Source: Bacillota bacterium
Lineage (GTDB): Bacteria > Bacillota > Clostridia > Oscillospirales > Acutalibacteraceae
Direction: 5' to 3'
DNA: 44,050 nucleotides
Assembly: GCA_023397245.1 (NCBI GenBank)
Contig: JAEWUH010000235.1
Span: 1-44,050, forward strand
Shown here: piece by piece, positions 1 through 7,316 of the stretch
Position numbering within the stretch: position 1 is the stretch's first letter
Layout: the number at the start of each line of letters is the position of its first letter
Program-made: the position numbers and the translations under genes
Notes under the pieces: model-generated
What the model was told of the DNA's origin: nothing
Seen by the model: only the letters and a program-made list of their open reading frames with translations
Databases searched by the model: none

Positions 1-41
1 CCCAGTATACCGTTTATACGGCATGTCTTTTGGCATGAAAA

Positions 42-88
42 CACCCCATTTGTTTTTCAGTATATCACACTGTCTAACAAATGGGGTG
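42..88 (-). terminator. Intrinsic terminator after cooT
   Basis: A perfect 13-bp inverted repeat (42-54 with 76-88) encloses a 21-nt loop. On the minus strand it is followed by TTTTC. It lies about 45 nt beyond the cooT stop codon and would end the cbiM-cbiO-DUF3842-cooT transcript. Confidence 0.7.
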
Positions 89-134
89 CTGTTCAACCTT
101 TGTCAGCGGGCAGCAGGGATTTTATTATGAGAAT

Positions 135-323
135 TTATTCCAGAATGATCCTGTGGTCTACAAGATGCATCTCTTTGATTCTGGCGCGAACGGTTTTGCG
201 CTCGCCGTAAATATTTTCAAGATAAATATGGTCGTCTTCCTTTGGGATTACTTTATCGACCGCGTCGAGCAGCAGGTTGGTATTCCCGTCCTTATCCAGA
301 AGATATACGTTTGCTTCACACAT
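135..323 (-). CDS. cooT: CooT family nickel-binding protein
   Basis: A small (62 aa) CooT-like protein. CooT proteins are small Ni(II)-binding dimers, first known as accessory factors for nickel insertion into carbon monoxide dehydrogenase. The N-terminus MCEANVYLLDKDG is typical of the family, and Cys2 is the residue implicated in metal binding. The ATG at 323 is chosen over an in-frame GTG at 332 because GAGGTGA sits about 6 nt upstream of the ATG and the family begins with MCEA. The preceding gene stops one nucleotide before this start, so translation is probably coupled. It is the last gene of an apparent nickel/cobalt operon. That placement supports a nickel role, but no CODH gene is visible here, so the client enzyme is unknown. 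Confidence 0.85.
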   Translation of the reverse strand: MCEANVYLLDKDGNTNLLLDAVDKVIPKEDDHIYLENIYGERKTVRARIKEMHLVDHRIILE

Positions 324-324
324 A

Positions 325-741
325 TCATTCACCTCGGATCATGTTTTTTACCATATCGGCAACTTCGTTCACGTAATGCGGCAGCGGTTCGCGGCTCACT
401 CCCGCAATATAGATCTGGCAGCGGTTCAGCGGAATCAGTATTTTTTTTGCGGGACTTTCCGCAATCGCTTTCGCCATGGCGGGCGTGAGTTCCCCGAGCA
501 TGGAATTTGCGGCAAGAATGGCAACGCTGCCAATAATGATGTCGGCTTTGGGGGCATTCACAACGATTGCATTTTCCCCGGACGCACCTTCGTTTGCACC
601 GGCCCTGAGCATTAAGGAGGTTGCCAGCGCATTCGTTCCCAGTGCAAGAATTTCCGCATCGTCTCCGAGTTCCCACCGCAGCTTTTCGATCAGCGTTTTC
701 CCGATTCCTCCGCCCTGGCCGTCAATTACCGCAATCTGCAT
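325..741 (-). CDS. DUF3842 family protein
   Basis: A 138-aa protein recognised as DUF3842, a clostridial family of unknown function. The N-terminus MQIAVIDGQGGGIGK resembles a nucleotide-binding Rossmann/P-loop-like glycine turn, which is my inference. The rest alternates short strands and helices (ILALGTNALATSLML, IIIGSVAILAANSMLGE), as in a small alpha/beta domain. The ATG at 741 is preferred to an in-frame GTG at 756, because the family starts at the IAVIDGQGG motif and GGACGGTG lies just upstream. It sits between the transport ATPase gene and cooT, and cooT begins one nucleotide after its stop. The context suggests a role linked to nickel handling, but nothing in the sequence proves it. 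Confidence 0.8.
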   Translation of the reverse strand: MQIAVIDGQGGGIGKTLIEKLRWELGDDAEILALGTNALATSLMLRAGANEGASGENAIVVNAPKADIIIGSVAILAANSMLGELTPAMAKAIAESPAKKILIPLNRCQIYIAGVSREPLPHYVNEVADMVKNMIRGE

Positions 742-814
742 TTTAACACCGTCCACAACTGTCTTTAAACTATATGCCGGTTATCATTATATCATACTTC
801 GGAACTTTTTCCAC

Positions 815-1579
815 TTAAATATAATCATCTTCGCCGACCAGATTTACTTCACGCAGCAGGCGGCAGTCCCGGATCAAAGCCTCCGTGGGCTGATCCGCAA
901 CAATACGGTGATCCTCACTGAATAATATGGCTCTGTCCGAAAGCTTATGCACCAGTTCCAGATTATGCGTGGCGGTGAGAATCGTTTTACCCGCTTTATT
1001 GAGCGAAACCAGCAGCCCGACCAGCCATGCCTGCGTTCTGGGATCAAGGCCGTTGGTCGGCTCGTCCAGAATCAGGACATCCGGATTCATGACAAGTACG
1101 CAGGCCAGCGCGACCTTCTTTTTCTCTCCGCCGCTCAGCTTGAACGGCGGTTTACTAAGCAGATGCCCAATGTTCAGCATAGCGGAGATATCAGAAATCC
1201 GCTGTTTTACCCCGTCCGCGGAAAAGCCGAGCTGCAGCGGCCCAAAAGCAATTTCTTCCTCCACCGTACTGCAGAAAAGCTGCGCTTCCGAATTCTGAAA
1301 GATAAAGCCAACCTTTCTGTGGTAATCCTTGGAAAAGCGGTCGTCGTTCAGCATTTTCGCCGTTATTTTCTCGCCGAACGCAGCAAAGGTTCCTTGCTGG
1401 GGCAGAAGCAGCCCGGCGAGTATTTTCAGCAGCGTGGATTTGCCGCACCCGTTCGCACCGAGGATGCAGAGCTTTTCCCCTTCCCGCACGCCGAGGCTGA
1501 TATCCCTCAGCACCGGCTTTTCGTAAGGATAGGAAAACTCCGCGCGGTCAAGCTGAAAGATCAAATTTCCAGACGCCAA
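815..1579 (-). CDS. cbiO: Cobalt/nickel ECF-type ABC transporter ATPase
   Basis: An energy-coupling-factor ATPase (254 aa from the chosen start) that powers uptake of Co2+ or Ni2+ with CbiM/NikM. Walker A GANGCGKST lies near residue 40, then a Q-loop (IFQNSEAQLF), the signature LSGGEKKK, Walker B VLILDEPTNGLDP and the switch His (TATHN). The length matches CbiO/NikO. Start: ATG at 1594 has a poor ribosome site, whereas GGAGG (1591-1587) sits 7 nt before a TTG at 1579, so TTG is preferred; an ATG start would add five residues. cbiM lies 78 nt upstream on the same strand. The gene for the transmembrane coupling protein CbiQ/NikQ, normally between them, is absent from this window. Confidence 0.88.
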   Translation of the reverse strand: MASGNLIFQLDRAEFSYPYEKPVLRDISLGVREGEKLCILGANGCGKSTLLKILAGLLLPQQGTFAAFGEKITAKMLNDDRFSKDYHRKVGFIFQNSEAQLFCSTVEEEIAFGPLQLGFSADGVKQRISDISAMLNIGHLLSKPPFKLSGGEKKKVALACVLVMNPDVLILDEPTNGLDPRTQAWLVGLLVSLNKAGKTILTATHNLELVHKLSDRAILFSEDHRIVADQPTEALIRDCRLLREVNLVGEDDYI

Positions 1580-1657
1580 ACGACCGCCTCCCATATCTGT
1601 TTTAAATCTAATTTGCCCTGCGATTTTGCGGCTGCGCGGCTTTATCGGCAGTCTGTA

Positions 1658-2695
1658 TTAGTTTTCTTTTTTATCCTGCTCCTTAACCACCATCTTTGCG
1701 GTAAGGAAAATCAGCGCCGCAATCAACAAAACCCCTATGGCTGCGGAAAGGACATAGCCCGCCGCGGCACCGAACCGGCCTTCGCCCAGCGCAGGCACGG
1801 TATAATCCGGCAGCAGGGAGCTCCACCAGTTTGCCGCCGCCGTTATGCCCTGCGGAATATAGCCGAGCTGCGCCTTGATTTCCTCCATGCTCCACTCCCC
1901 AAAAGCGGTTCCCGTGGCAAGCAGCCCGAGCGGCGTCAGGAAAATCAGCGCGGCAAATGGAACGATGACCGGTTTATACCGCCGAATCCATGAGGATTTG
2001 GGTCCCGCCGCTCCGTTCAACTCCCGCGCGGCAAACAGCTGCGGGGCGAACTGATAGAGGTATGCCGCGGCGGCAGCCGTAACGGCGCCTTCAATCGGGC
2101 CGGCGATCAGAAGATGCGCGGCCATCATGGAAGGAACGGTAACGGAAAGCGGATACGGGCAATAAAGCGGCGCGCCGTCCGCCGCACGGAAGAGAAGCGG
2201 CTGGACGCCAAATTCAACCGCGGCGAGCAGAGCCGCAAGGTTCAGGCCGAAATAACTGCCGAAGAATGCGGCGGCAAGGCCCCGGCCGGTTTCCGGCCCG
2301 GATTTCCCTTTTATCAGCTTATAAACGCCATACCCGGCAAAGGGCATGACCAAGGCCATGTTCAGACAGTTGATGCCGTAGGCCATAATCCCGCCGTCCC
2401 CGAAAACAAGCGCCTGAATCAACAGCGCTGTGGAAACCGATATGACCGCGGCCCACGGGCCGAGCAGGATCGCAATGAAAACCGCGCCCACGGCGTGCGC
2501 CGAGCTGCCGCCGGCAACCGGCACGTTGAACATCATGATCAGGAACGAAAATGCGGAACAGAGCGCAAGCGCGGGAATCCGCTTTTTGCTGAATGTTTTC
2601 TTTACCTTTTGAAACGCAACACTCCACGCCGGAATCATACCGGCAACCGCCGGAATGGTCGTAGCGGGGCTCAGATACCCGTCCGGAATATGCAT
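1658..2695 (-). CDS. cbiM: Cobalt/nickel transporter substrate-binding membrane protein CbiM/NikM, fused to a C-terminal NikN/PDGLE-like segment
   Basis: A membrane protein (345 aa) that captures Co2+ or Ni2+ in ECF transporters. It starts MHIPDGYLSP; the His at position 2 is part of the metal site in this family, which strongly supports the ATG at 2695 (GGGGTG upstream) over a more distal start. The CbiM core of hydrophobic segments covers about residues 1-220, with a SSAHAVGAVF motif carrying another conserved His. After a polar joint, residues about 245-340 contain two more hydrophobic segments around a periplasmic stretch, as in the small CbiN/NikN or PDGLE partner proteins. The M and N parts therefore seem fused. 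Metal identity is unproven, but the cooT gene in the same operon favours nickel. Confidence 0.88.
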   Translation of the reverse strand: MHIPDGYLSPATTIPAVAGMIPAWSVAFQKVKKTFSKKRIPALALCSAFSFLIMMFNVPVAGGSSAHAVGAVFIAILLGPWAAVISVSTALLIQALVFGDGGIMAYGINCLNMALVMPFAGYGVYKLIKGKSGPETGRGLAAAFFGSYFGLNLAALLAAVEFGVQPLLFRAADGAPLYCPYPLSVTVPSMMAAHLLIAGPIEGAVTAAAAAYLYQFAPQLFAARELNGAAGPKSSWIRRYKPVIVPFAALIFLTPLGLLATGTAFGEWSMEEIKAQLGYIPQGITAAANWWSSLLPDYTVPALGEGRFGAAAGYVLSAAIGVLLIAALIFLTAKMVVKEQDKKEN

Positions 2696-2710
2696 AAAAG
2701 CACCCCAATT

Positions 2711-2753
2711 CAAAAATAAAGCCCATGCCGGGCATAATTACGCCCTTCATGGG
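2711..2753 (-). terminator. Terminator-like attenuator hairpin in the cbiM leader
   Basis: On the minus strand the leader contains CCCATG-aa-GGGC, an 8-nt loop, then GCCC-gg-CATGGG (2753-2722). C and TTTATTTTTG follow directly (2721-2711). The cbiM start codon lies only about 16 nt further on. A hairpin plus U-rich run this close to a gene start is typical of transcription attenuation. No known metal riboswitch was recognised around it. Confidence 0.45.
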
Positions 2754-2812
2754 TTGATTTGAAATCAGAGGAAATGTTTCAATTTCAATTACACAAAGCC
2801 TTCATGACTTTA

Positions 2813-2835
2813 TTATGAAATTAATTTTATCATAA
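2813..2835. promoter_or_regulatory. Inverted repeat upstream of the nickel/cobalt operon
   Basis: TTATGA and TCATAA are separated by 11 nt, upstream of the cbiM leader hairpin and between two divergent genes. It could be an operator for a metal-responsive repressor. The sequence is AT-rich, so chance is a real possibility. Confidence 0.22.
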
Positions 2836-2926
2836 GAACTGTTTTTTGTCAATTCGCCAAACTTTCAGGAAAAATTTGACGGAATGAATTTTCAGCATCC
2901 GTGAAAACTAAATGAGGGGTGTTTTT

Positions 2927-3100
2927 ATGGGTGATATTCCGATTGGCTTAGGCATGGCTCTTGCAATGAATCCCGGAGCGATGGAAGCGTTCACCGCGCT
3001 TCCGGAGCAAAGAAAGCAGGAAATTATCGAGCATACACACCAAATCAGCTCCCGTCAGGAAATGCACGATTACGTGGAAAACCTGACCGGTACAAATTAG
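2927..3100 (+). CDS. Small conserved clostridial protein of unknown function
   Basis: A 57-aa protein beginning MGDIPIGLGMALAMNPGAME. The pattern of a hydrophobic start, MNPxAM, 'LPEQRKQEIIEHTHQISSR' and a short C-terminal helix recurs in small uncharacterised clostridial proteins, from memory and unchecked. The C-terminal half resembles the region often described as YdeI-like or 'bacteriocin-protection-like' (E-I-I-E-H-T-H), but it is too short to assign a role. Start: ATG at 2927 is preceded by GAGGGG (2914-2919) at a good spacing; the upstream in-frame ATG at 2912 has no ribosome site. It stands alone, divergent from the nickel operon and convergent with the oxidoreductase gene. Confidence 0.7.
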   Translation: MGDIPIGLGMALAMNPGAMEAFTALPEQRKQEIIEHTHQISSRQEMHDYVENLTGTN

Positions 3101-3197
3101 CAGTTATAGTTGAGACAAAACCGAGCATGATAATAGCGGCGGGGCAAATACCGTATTTTTAAAAACGTGCCGGTGTGCATGGGTATTTACCCTGTTA

Positions 3198-3219
3198 GGG
3201 CGGGGCTCAAACCTCGCCC
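3198..3219. terminator. Possible terminator between convergent genes
   Basis: GGGCGGGG and CCTCGCCC pair with one mismatch around a 6-nt loop. The U-run is poor on both strands; the plus strand has ATCTTTTT about 15 nt later. It lies where transcripts from both sides would end. Confidence 0.3.
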
Positions 3220-3241
3220 GGTCTTACATAATCTTTTTGGT

Positions 3242-4579
3242 TTATTCGTGCTTCAGCCCTTTCAGCGCGGGGTTATTGATGAGCTTTCCCTCTTTTGTAT
3301 AACGCGAACCATGGCACGGACAGTCCCATGTGTTTTCGTCGGGATTCCATTGCAGACGGCAGCCCAGGTGCGCGCACCGGCGGGAAGGTGCGGAAAACAG
3401 CCCGGTGGTAAGGCCCGCAACCGACTGCCCCGCGTCCGTAAACAGGTTTTTGGCGGACGCACCCATGTTGAACCGCTGCGGCGAAAACACGTCGGCGCAG
3501 TCGTTTTCCCTGCCGCAGATCATATCCGTAAGGATCATGGCGGAGGCCATGGAGGTAGACATACCCCATTTTTTAAAGCCGGTCGTCACAAACAGATTGG
3601 GCGTGGATTCCGCAAAGCGGCCGATATAGGGCACGTTGTCCCAGGTAACGCAGTCCTGTGCGGACCAGTTGCAGACCTCTTTGCTTTTCGGGTAGAATTT
3701 CTTGGCGGCTTTACGGAGCTTTTCATAGCTGCTCGCCTGCGGGTGCTTTCCCGAACGGTGTGCGCCTCCGCCGAAAAGCAGAAGGTCGCCGTAATTGCGG
3801 AAGGAGTACGCGTTATTCGTATCGATGCTGAGATACATCCCATCCACCTGCGCCGCGTTTTCCAGCGCCAGCACATAGGAACGTTCCTGATGCATACGCG
3901 CAAAATACCACCCCGGCACATTGATGAACGGGAAGTGCGACGCAATCACAATCTGGTCTGCCGTCACCCTGCCGTGGTCGGTAATGACGACATCGCCCCG
4001 TATTTCGCGCGCCATGGTATGTTCGTATATGGTCAGATCGGCTGAAATCGCCTTTAAAAATTTCAAGGGATTGAACTGCGCCTGATCCGCAAAGCGCAGC
4101 GCGGATTTTACCGGAAACGGCAGACCGGTTTTCGTAGTCAGCTCCGCTTCGATTTTCAGGGTACGCGCCGCATCCAGCTCGTCTTCAAGAGGCTTTACAT
4201 CCTCCAGCGTATAAAGATAGGCGGACTTTGTCTCCAGTTCGCAGTCGATATTGTTTTCCGCGATAATATCCCGGTACATCTTTATTGCGCGCTGATTTGC
4301 CCACGCATACTGCGCCGCTTTTTCCACCCCGAAGTTGTCAATGAGCTGACGGTAAATCAGGCTGTGCTGGCAGGTGATTTTCGCCGTCGTATTCTTCGTC
4401 ATTCCACTTGCGGTGGTGGAACCTTCCAGCACGGCCACGTCCAGCCCCTGCTTTTTCAAAAGATACGCGGTAAGCAGTCCGGCCATTCCGCTCCCGATCA
4501 CCGCGACCTGCACGACATGATCGCCATCCAGCCTTTCCCTTTCCGGAAAAGTACAGCTTTTGCTCCAGATTGATTCCAT
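3242..4579 (-). CDS. FAD-dependent oxidoreductase with C-terminal Rieske [2Fe-2S] domain
   Basis: A 445-aa two-domain redox protein. Residues about 25-55 form the dinucleotide fold (VAVIGSGMAGLLTAYLLKKQG), followed by a D-amino-acid-oxidase (DAO) type body to about residue 350. The C-terminus carries a Rieske centre: Cys402-x-His404 and Cys420-x2-His423, with the extra cysteines 407 and 422 in the positions of the stabilising disulfide. Proteins of this plan occur in many Firmicutes as 'FAD-dependent oxidoreductase/Rieske' proteins; the substrate is unknown. The ATG at 4579 has GGAGGG 7-8 nt upstream. The gene is monocistronic, with a divergent amino acid importer upstream. It has no signal peptide or membrane segment, so it is cytoplasmic. 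Confidence 0.88.
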   Translation of the reverse strand: MESIWSKSCTFPERERLDGDHVVQVAVIGSGMAGLLTAYLLKKQGLDVAVLEGSTTASGMTKNTTAKITCQHSLIYRQLIDNFGVEKAAQYAWANQRAIKMYRDIIAENNIDCELETKSAYLYTLEDVKPLEDELDAARTLKIEAELTTKTGLPFPVKSALRFADQAQFNPLKFLKAISADLTIYEHTMAREIRGDVVITDHGRVTADQIVIASHFPFINVPGWYFARMHQERSYVLALENAAQVDGMYLSIDTNNAYSFRNYGDLLLFGGGAHRSGKHPQASSYEKLRKAAKKFYPKSKEVCNWSAQDCVTWDNVPYIGRFAESTPNLFVTTGFKKWGMSTSMASAMILTDMICGRENDCADVFSPQRFNMGASAKNLFTDAGQSVAGLTTGLFSAPSRRCAHLGCRLQWNPDENTWDCPCHGSRYTKEGKLINNPALKGLKHE

Positions 4580-4727
4580 TTTTACATCCCTCCGACATTA
4601 AGTTTTGCCAATATTTATGAATTAATACCATGCCGCTTATTTCCCTTGTAACATTTTGTTTGCTTTATCGGAAAACGCCTGCCGAAATGTTTACTCAGCC
4701 TCATCCAAAGCGGTTAATTTGCCTCAT

Positions 4728-4748
4728 TTAATTCATTAAAAGAATTAA
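4728..4748. promoter_or_regulatory. Inverted repeat between divergent oxidoreductase and importer genes
   Basis: TTAATTC and GAATTAA are separated by 7 nt in the 248-nt divergent intergenic region (4580-4827). It might be an operator. Apart from AT-rich promoter-like tracts, nothing else is convincing in this gap. Confidence 0.2.
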
Positions 4749-4827
4749 TTTAGTAAGCTAATGTAGTAATATAGTAGCTGGCAATACCGTATTATTGAGT
4801 AGACAAAACTTTTTAGGTGGGATATTT

Positions 4828-5730
4828 ATGAAAAAGATATTATCGGTTATCCTGACGGCTGCGATTGCCGCTTCCTGTACCGCATGCGGCCTTGTAAAAA
4901 ATGCCGCCTCCTCTCAGGCTTCCGCCCCGGCTGCCGCTTCAAACGCTCCGGCTGCTTCCGCAGCTTCGGCTTCTGCGGCTTCCGACGATTCCTGGAACAA
5001 GGTGCAGAAGGCGGGCAAACTGATTCTCGGGCTTGACGACGCGTTCCCCCCGATGGGCTATGTGGACACAAAGACCGGCAAGCTGGTCGGCTTTGATATC
5101 GACGTTGCGGCAGAAGCCTGCAAGCGTTTAAATATCGAACTGAAAACGCAGGCGATTGACTGGGACAATAAGACAGCCGAGCTCAACAACGGCAATATCG
5201 ACTGCCTGTGGAACGGTTTCAGCAAGACCGAAGAACGGGAAAAGGAATTCAACCTGAGCATTCCCTACATGAAGAACAACCAGATCGTTTTGATCAAAAC
5301 GACCGACAATTTCACCGGACTTTCTTCCCTTGCGGGGAAAACCGTGGGCGTACAGTCGGACTCCTCCGCGGAATCCGCGCTGAATTCAAACGCAGACTTT
5401 AAGAAGACCTTAAAATCGGTCGTACAGATCGACGATTACTCAAAGGCTGTTCTGGAGCTGCAGAACGGAACCATTGACGCGATCGCAATCGACGAGGTGG
5501 TTGCGCGGTATTATCTGACGAACAATCCGGGCGCCTACAAGGTGCTCCAGGAAAAGGACGGCAAGGATTCTTCTCTGGCCGTGGAGGACTATGTTGTCGG
5601 CTTCCGCAAGGCGGACAGCGCGCTGAAAGAGAAAATTGAGGGCGCGGTCAAGGATATGGCTGCCGACGGAACTCTGGCCAAAATCTCGACAAAGTGGTTC
5701 GGCAAGGATGTAACGACGGTTAGCAAATAA
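4828..5730 (+). CDS. Amino acid ABC transporter substrate-binding lipoprotein
   Basis: Family 3 extracellular solute-binding protein (300 aa) for polar amino acids or cystine, anchored outside the membrane. The N-terminus MKKILSVILTAAIAASCTACG is a lipoprotein signal peptide; Cys17 or Cys20 would be lipidated. An Ala/Ser-rich tether (about residues 24-52) precedes the binding domain, which has the family signatures FPPMGYVD, VGFDIDVAAEACKRL and WDNKTAELNNGNIDCLWNGFSKTEER. The ATG at 4828 has AGGTGGGA upstream and begins the signal peptide; an earlier ATG at 4795 would bury it. It heads a binding protein-permease-ATPase operon on the plus strand. The exact substrate cannot be read from the sequence; cystine or glutamine are reasonable guesses. 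Confidence 0.9.
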   Translation: MKKILSVILTAAIAASCTACGLVKNAASSQASAPAAASNAPAASAASASAASDDSWNKVQKAGKLILGLDDAFPPMGYVDTKTGKLVGFDIDVAAEACKRLNIELKTQAIDWDNKTAELNNGNIDCLWNGFSKTEEREKEFNLSIPYMKNNQIVLIKTTDNFTGLSSLAGKTVGVQSDSSAESALNSNADFKKTLKSVVQIDDYSKAVLELQNGTIDAIAIDEVVARYYLTNNPGAYKVLQEKDGKDSSLAVEDYVVGFRKADSALKEKIEGAVKDMAADGTLAKISTKWFGKDVTTVSK

Positions 5731-5811
5731 TCGACCGCAAAATGGATACTCGGCATAGGGCTGGCGAAAATCCGGCCCTGTGCCTTTGGCTTTTTATAAG
5801 GAGGCGCGCTT

Positions 5812-6453
5812 GTGAACTATCAGGTGCTTTTAACGCAGATGCTGGGAGCAACGCTTATGTCGCTCCGCATATTTTTTGTTACACTGATTTTTTCGCTGCC
5901 GCTCGGTTTGCTGGTTGCCATGGGACGTATGTCGAAGGTTAAGATTATCAACCTGCCGGTTCGGTTTTACATACTCATCATGCGCGGCACGCCGCTGATG
6001 CTGCAGCTGCTGTTCATCTTCTACGGCCTAAAGCCGATTTTTGACATTCAGCTGGACCGTGTGCTCTCCGCGGAGGTCGCGTTCATCCTGAATTACGCGG
6101 CATACTTTGCCGAGATTTTCCGCGGCGGCATTGAGGGAATCCCACGCGGGCAGTACGAGGCGGCCAAGGTGCTCGGCCTTACCCGCAGGCAGACCTTCTT
6201 CCGCATCATCCTGCCGCAGGTGGTCAAGCATATCATCCCGCCTATGGGCAACGAATTCATTACGCTTGTAAAGGATACCTCCCTTGCGCAGGTCATCGGC
6301 GTGGTGGAGCTTCTGAAGATTACCTCAAACTGGGTGTCCTCGGCCGTCAGCATGACGCCGTTCGCCATTGCGGGCGTATTCTACCTGTTTATGAACGGTG
6401 TGGTGACCCGCTGCTTTACGATGGCGGAAAACAAGCTGAGCTACTACCGCTAG
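5812..6453 (+). CDS. Amino acid ABC transporter permease
   Basis: Inner-membrane permease of the HisM/GlnP family (213 aa), which usually works as a homodimer with one binding protein and one ATPase. Predicted transmembrane segments lie near residues 10-35, 50-75, 85-105, 150-170 and 185-205. The coupling loop EAAKVLGLTRRQTFFRIILPQ contacts the ATPase and is the EAA motif. The start is GTG at 5812, supported by AAGGAGG (5798-5804) 7 nt upstream. It lies 81 nt after the binding-protein gene and 10 nt before the ATPase start, so the three genes form one operon. Confidence 0.92.
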   Translation: MNYQVLLTQMLGATLMSLRIFFVTLIFSLPLGLLVAMGRMSKVKIINLPVRFYILIMRGTPLMLQLLFIFYGLKPIFDIQLDRVLSAEVAFILNYAAYFAEIFRGGIEGIPRGQYEAAKVLGLTRRQTFFRIILPQVVKHIIPPMGNEFITLVKDTSLAQVIGVVELLKITSNWVSSAVSMTPFAIAGVFYLFMNGVVTRCFTMAENKLSYYR

Positions 6454-6463
6454 GAGGATGGAA

Positions 6464-7228
6464 ATGGATATTTTAACGGCGAATAACATCTTCAAAAGCT
6501 TTGACGGAGAAGAAGTCCTCAAGGGAATTTCCATCAGCGTGAAAAAAGGCCACGTACTGGCCATCATAGGGCCCTCCGGCTCCGGTAAAAGCACCCTGCT
6601 GCGCTGCGTGACGCAGCTGGAAACGGTGGATTCCGGCGAAATCCATATCTGCGGCGAAACGCTTGTAAAAAACGACGCCGGCGGCAAGGCGGTTTATTCC
6701 GACAAAGCCACCTGCGCAAAGATCGGGCTGCACATCGGCCTTGTATTCCAGAATTTTAACCTCTTCCCCCATCTTTCCGTGATGCAGAACATCACCGAAG
6801 CGCCGGTCTGCGTCCTCAACCGGTCGAAGACGGAGGCGGAAGCAGCCGCGCGGGAGCTGCTGAAAAAGATGGACTTGTCCGACAAGGCGGATGCCTATCC
6901 CTGCCAGCTTTCCGGCGGCCAGCAGCAGCGCGTTTCCATCGCGCGCGCGCTTGCCATGAACCCGGATATCCTTTTTTTCGACGAGCCTACCAGCGCGCTT
7001 GACCCGGAACTGACCGGGGAAATTCTGAAGGTCATCCGCGAGCTGGCCGACGAGCACATGACGATGGTGGTCGTTACGCATGAAATGAAGTTTGCGCGGG
7101 ACGTTGCGGATTATATCGTCTTTATGGACAACGGCGCGATTGTGGAACAGGGCGACCCGGAGCAACTCTTCGGCAACACGCAGAACGAACGGACAAAAGC
7201 GTTTTTATCGCGCTTTAACGAAAACTAA
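6464..7228 (+). CDS. Amino acid ABC transporter ATPase
   Basis: Cytoplasmic ATPase (254 aa) of the polar amino acid uptake family (GlnQ/TcyC type). Motifs in order: Walker A GPSGSGKSTLLR near residue 36, Q-loop VFQNFNLFPHLSVMQN, signature LSGGQQQRVSIARALAM, Walker B ILFFDEPTSALDP and the switch His in VVVTHEMKFARDVAD. Two in-frame ATGs exist at 6458 and 6464; AGGAGG ends at 6457, directly against the first, so 6464 (6-nt spacing) is the likely start. It is the last gene of the importer operon and is followed by a strong hairpin terminator. Confidence 0.93.
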   Translation: MDILTANNIFKSFDGEEVLKGISISVKKGHVLAIIGPSGSGKSTLLRCVTQLETVDSGEIHICGETLVKNDAGGKAVYSDKATCAKIGLHIGLVFQNFNLFPHLSVMQNITEAPVCVLNRSKTEAEAAARELLKKMDLSDKADAYPCQLSGGQQQRVSIARALAMNPDILFFDEPTSALDPELTGEILKVIRELADEHMTMVVVTHEMKFARDVADYIVFMDNGAIVEQGDPEQLFGNTQNERTKAFLSRFNEN

Positions 7229-7257
7229 CGGACAAAGTCAGATAAAACTTTCCCGGC

Positions 7258-7302
7258 AAACAAATACCGCACCGCGTTTGGAACGCGGTGCGGTATTTGT
7301 TT
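7258..7302. terminator. Bidirectional intrinsic terminator
   Basis: A perfect 21-bp stem (7258-7278 with 7282-7302) has a TGG loop, with AAA on one flank and TTT on the other. It separates the convergent importer ATPase and Xaa-Pro aminopeptidase genes and should stop transcription from both sides. Confidence 0.9.
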
Positions 7303-7316
7303 GGAATCACTGTATA

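Noticed and set aside
2714..2926. Cobalamin or NiCo riboswitch before cbiM
   Set aside because: No B12 box or NiCo junction motifs were found, and the leader is too short for a cobalamin element.
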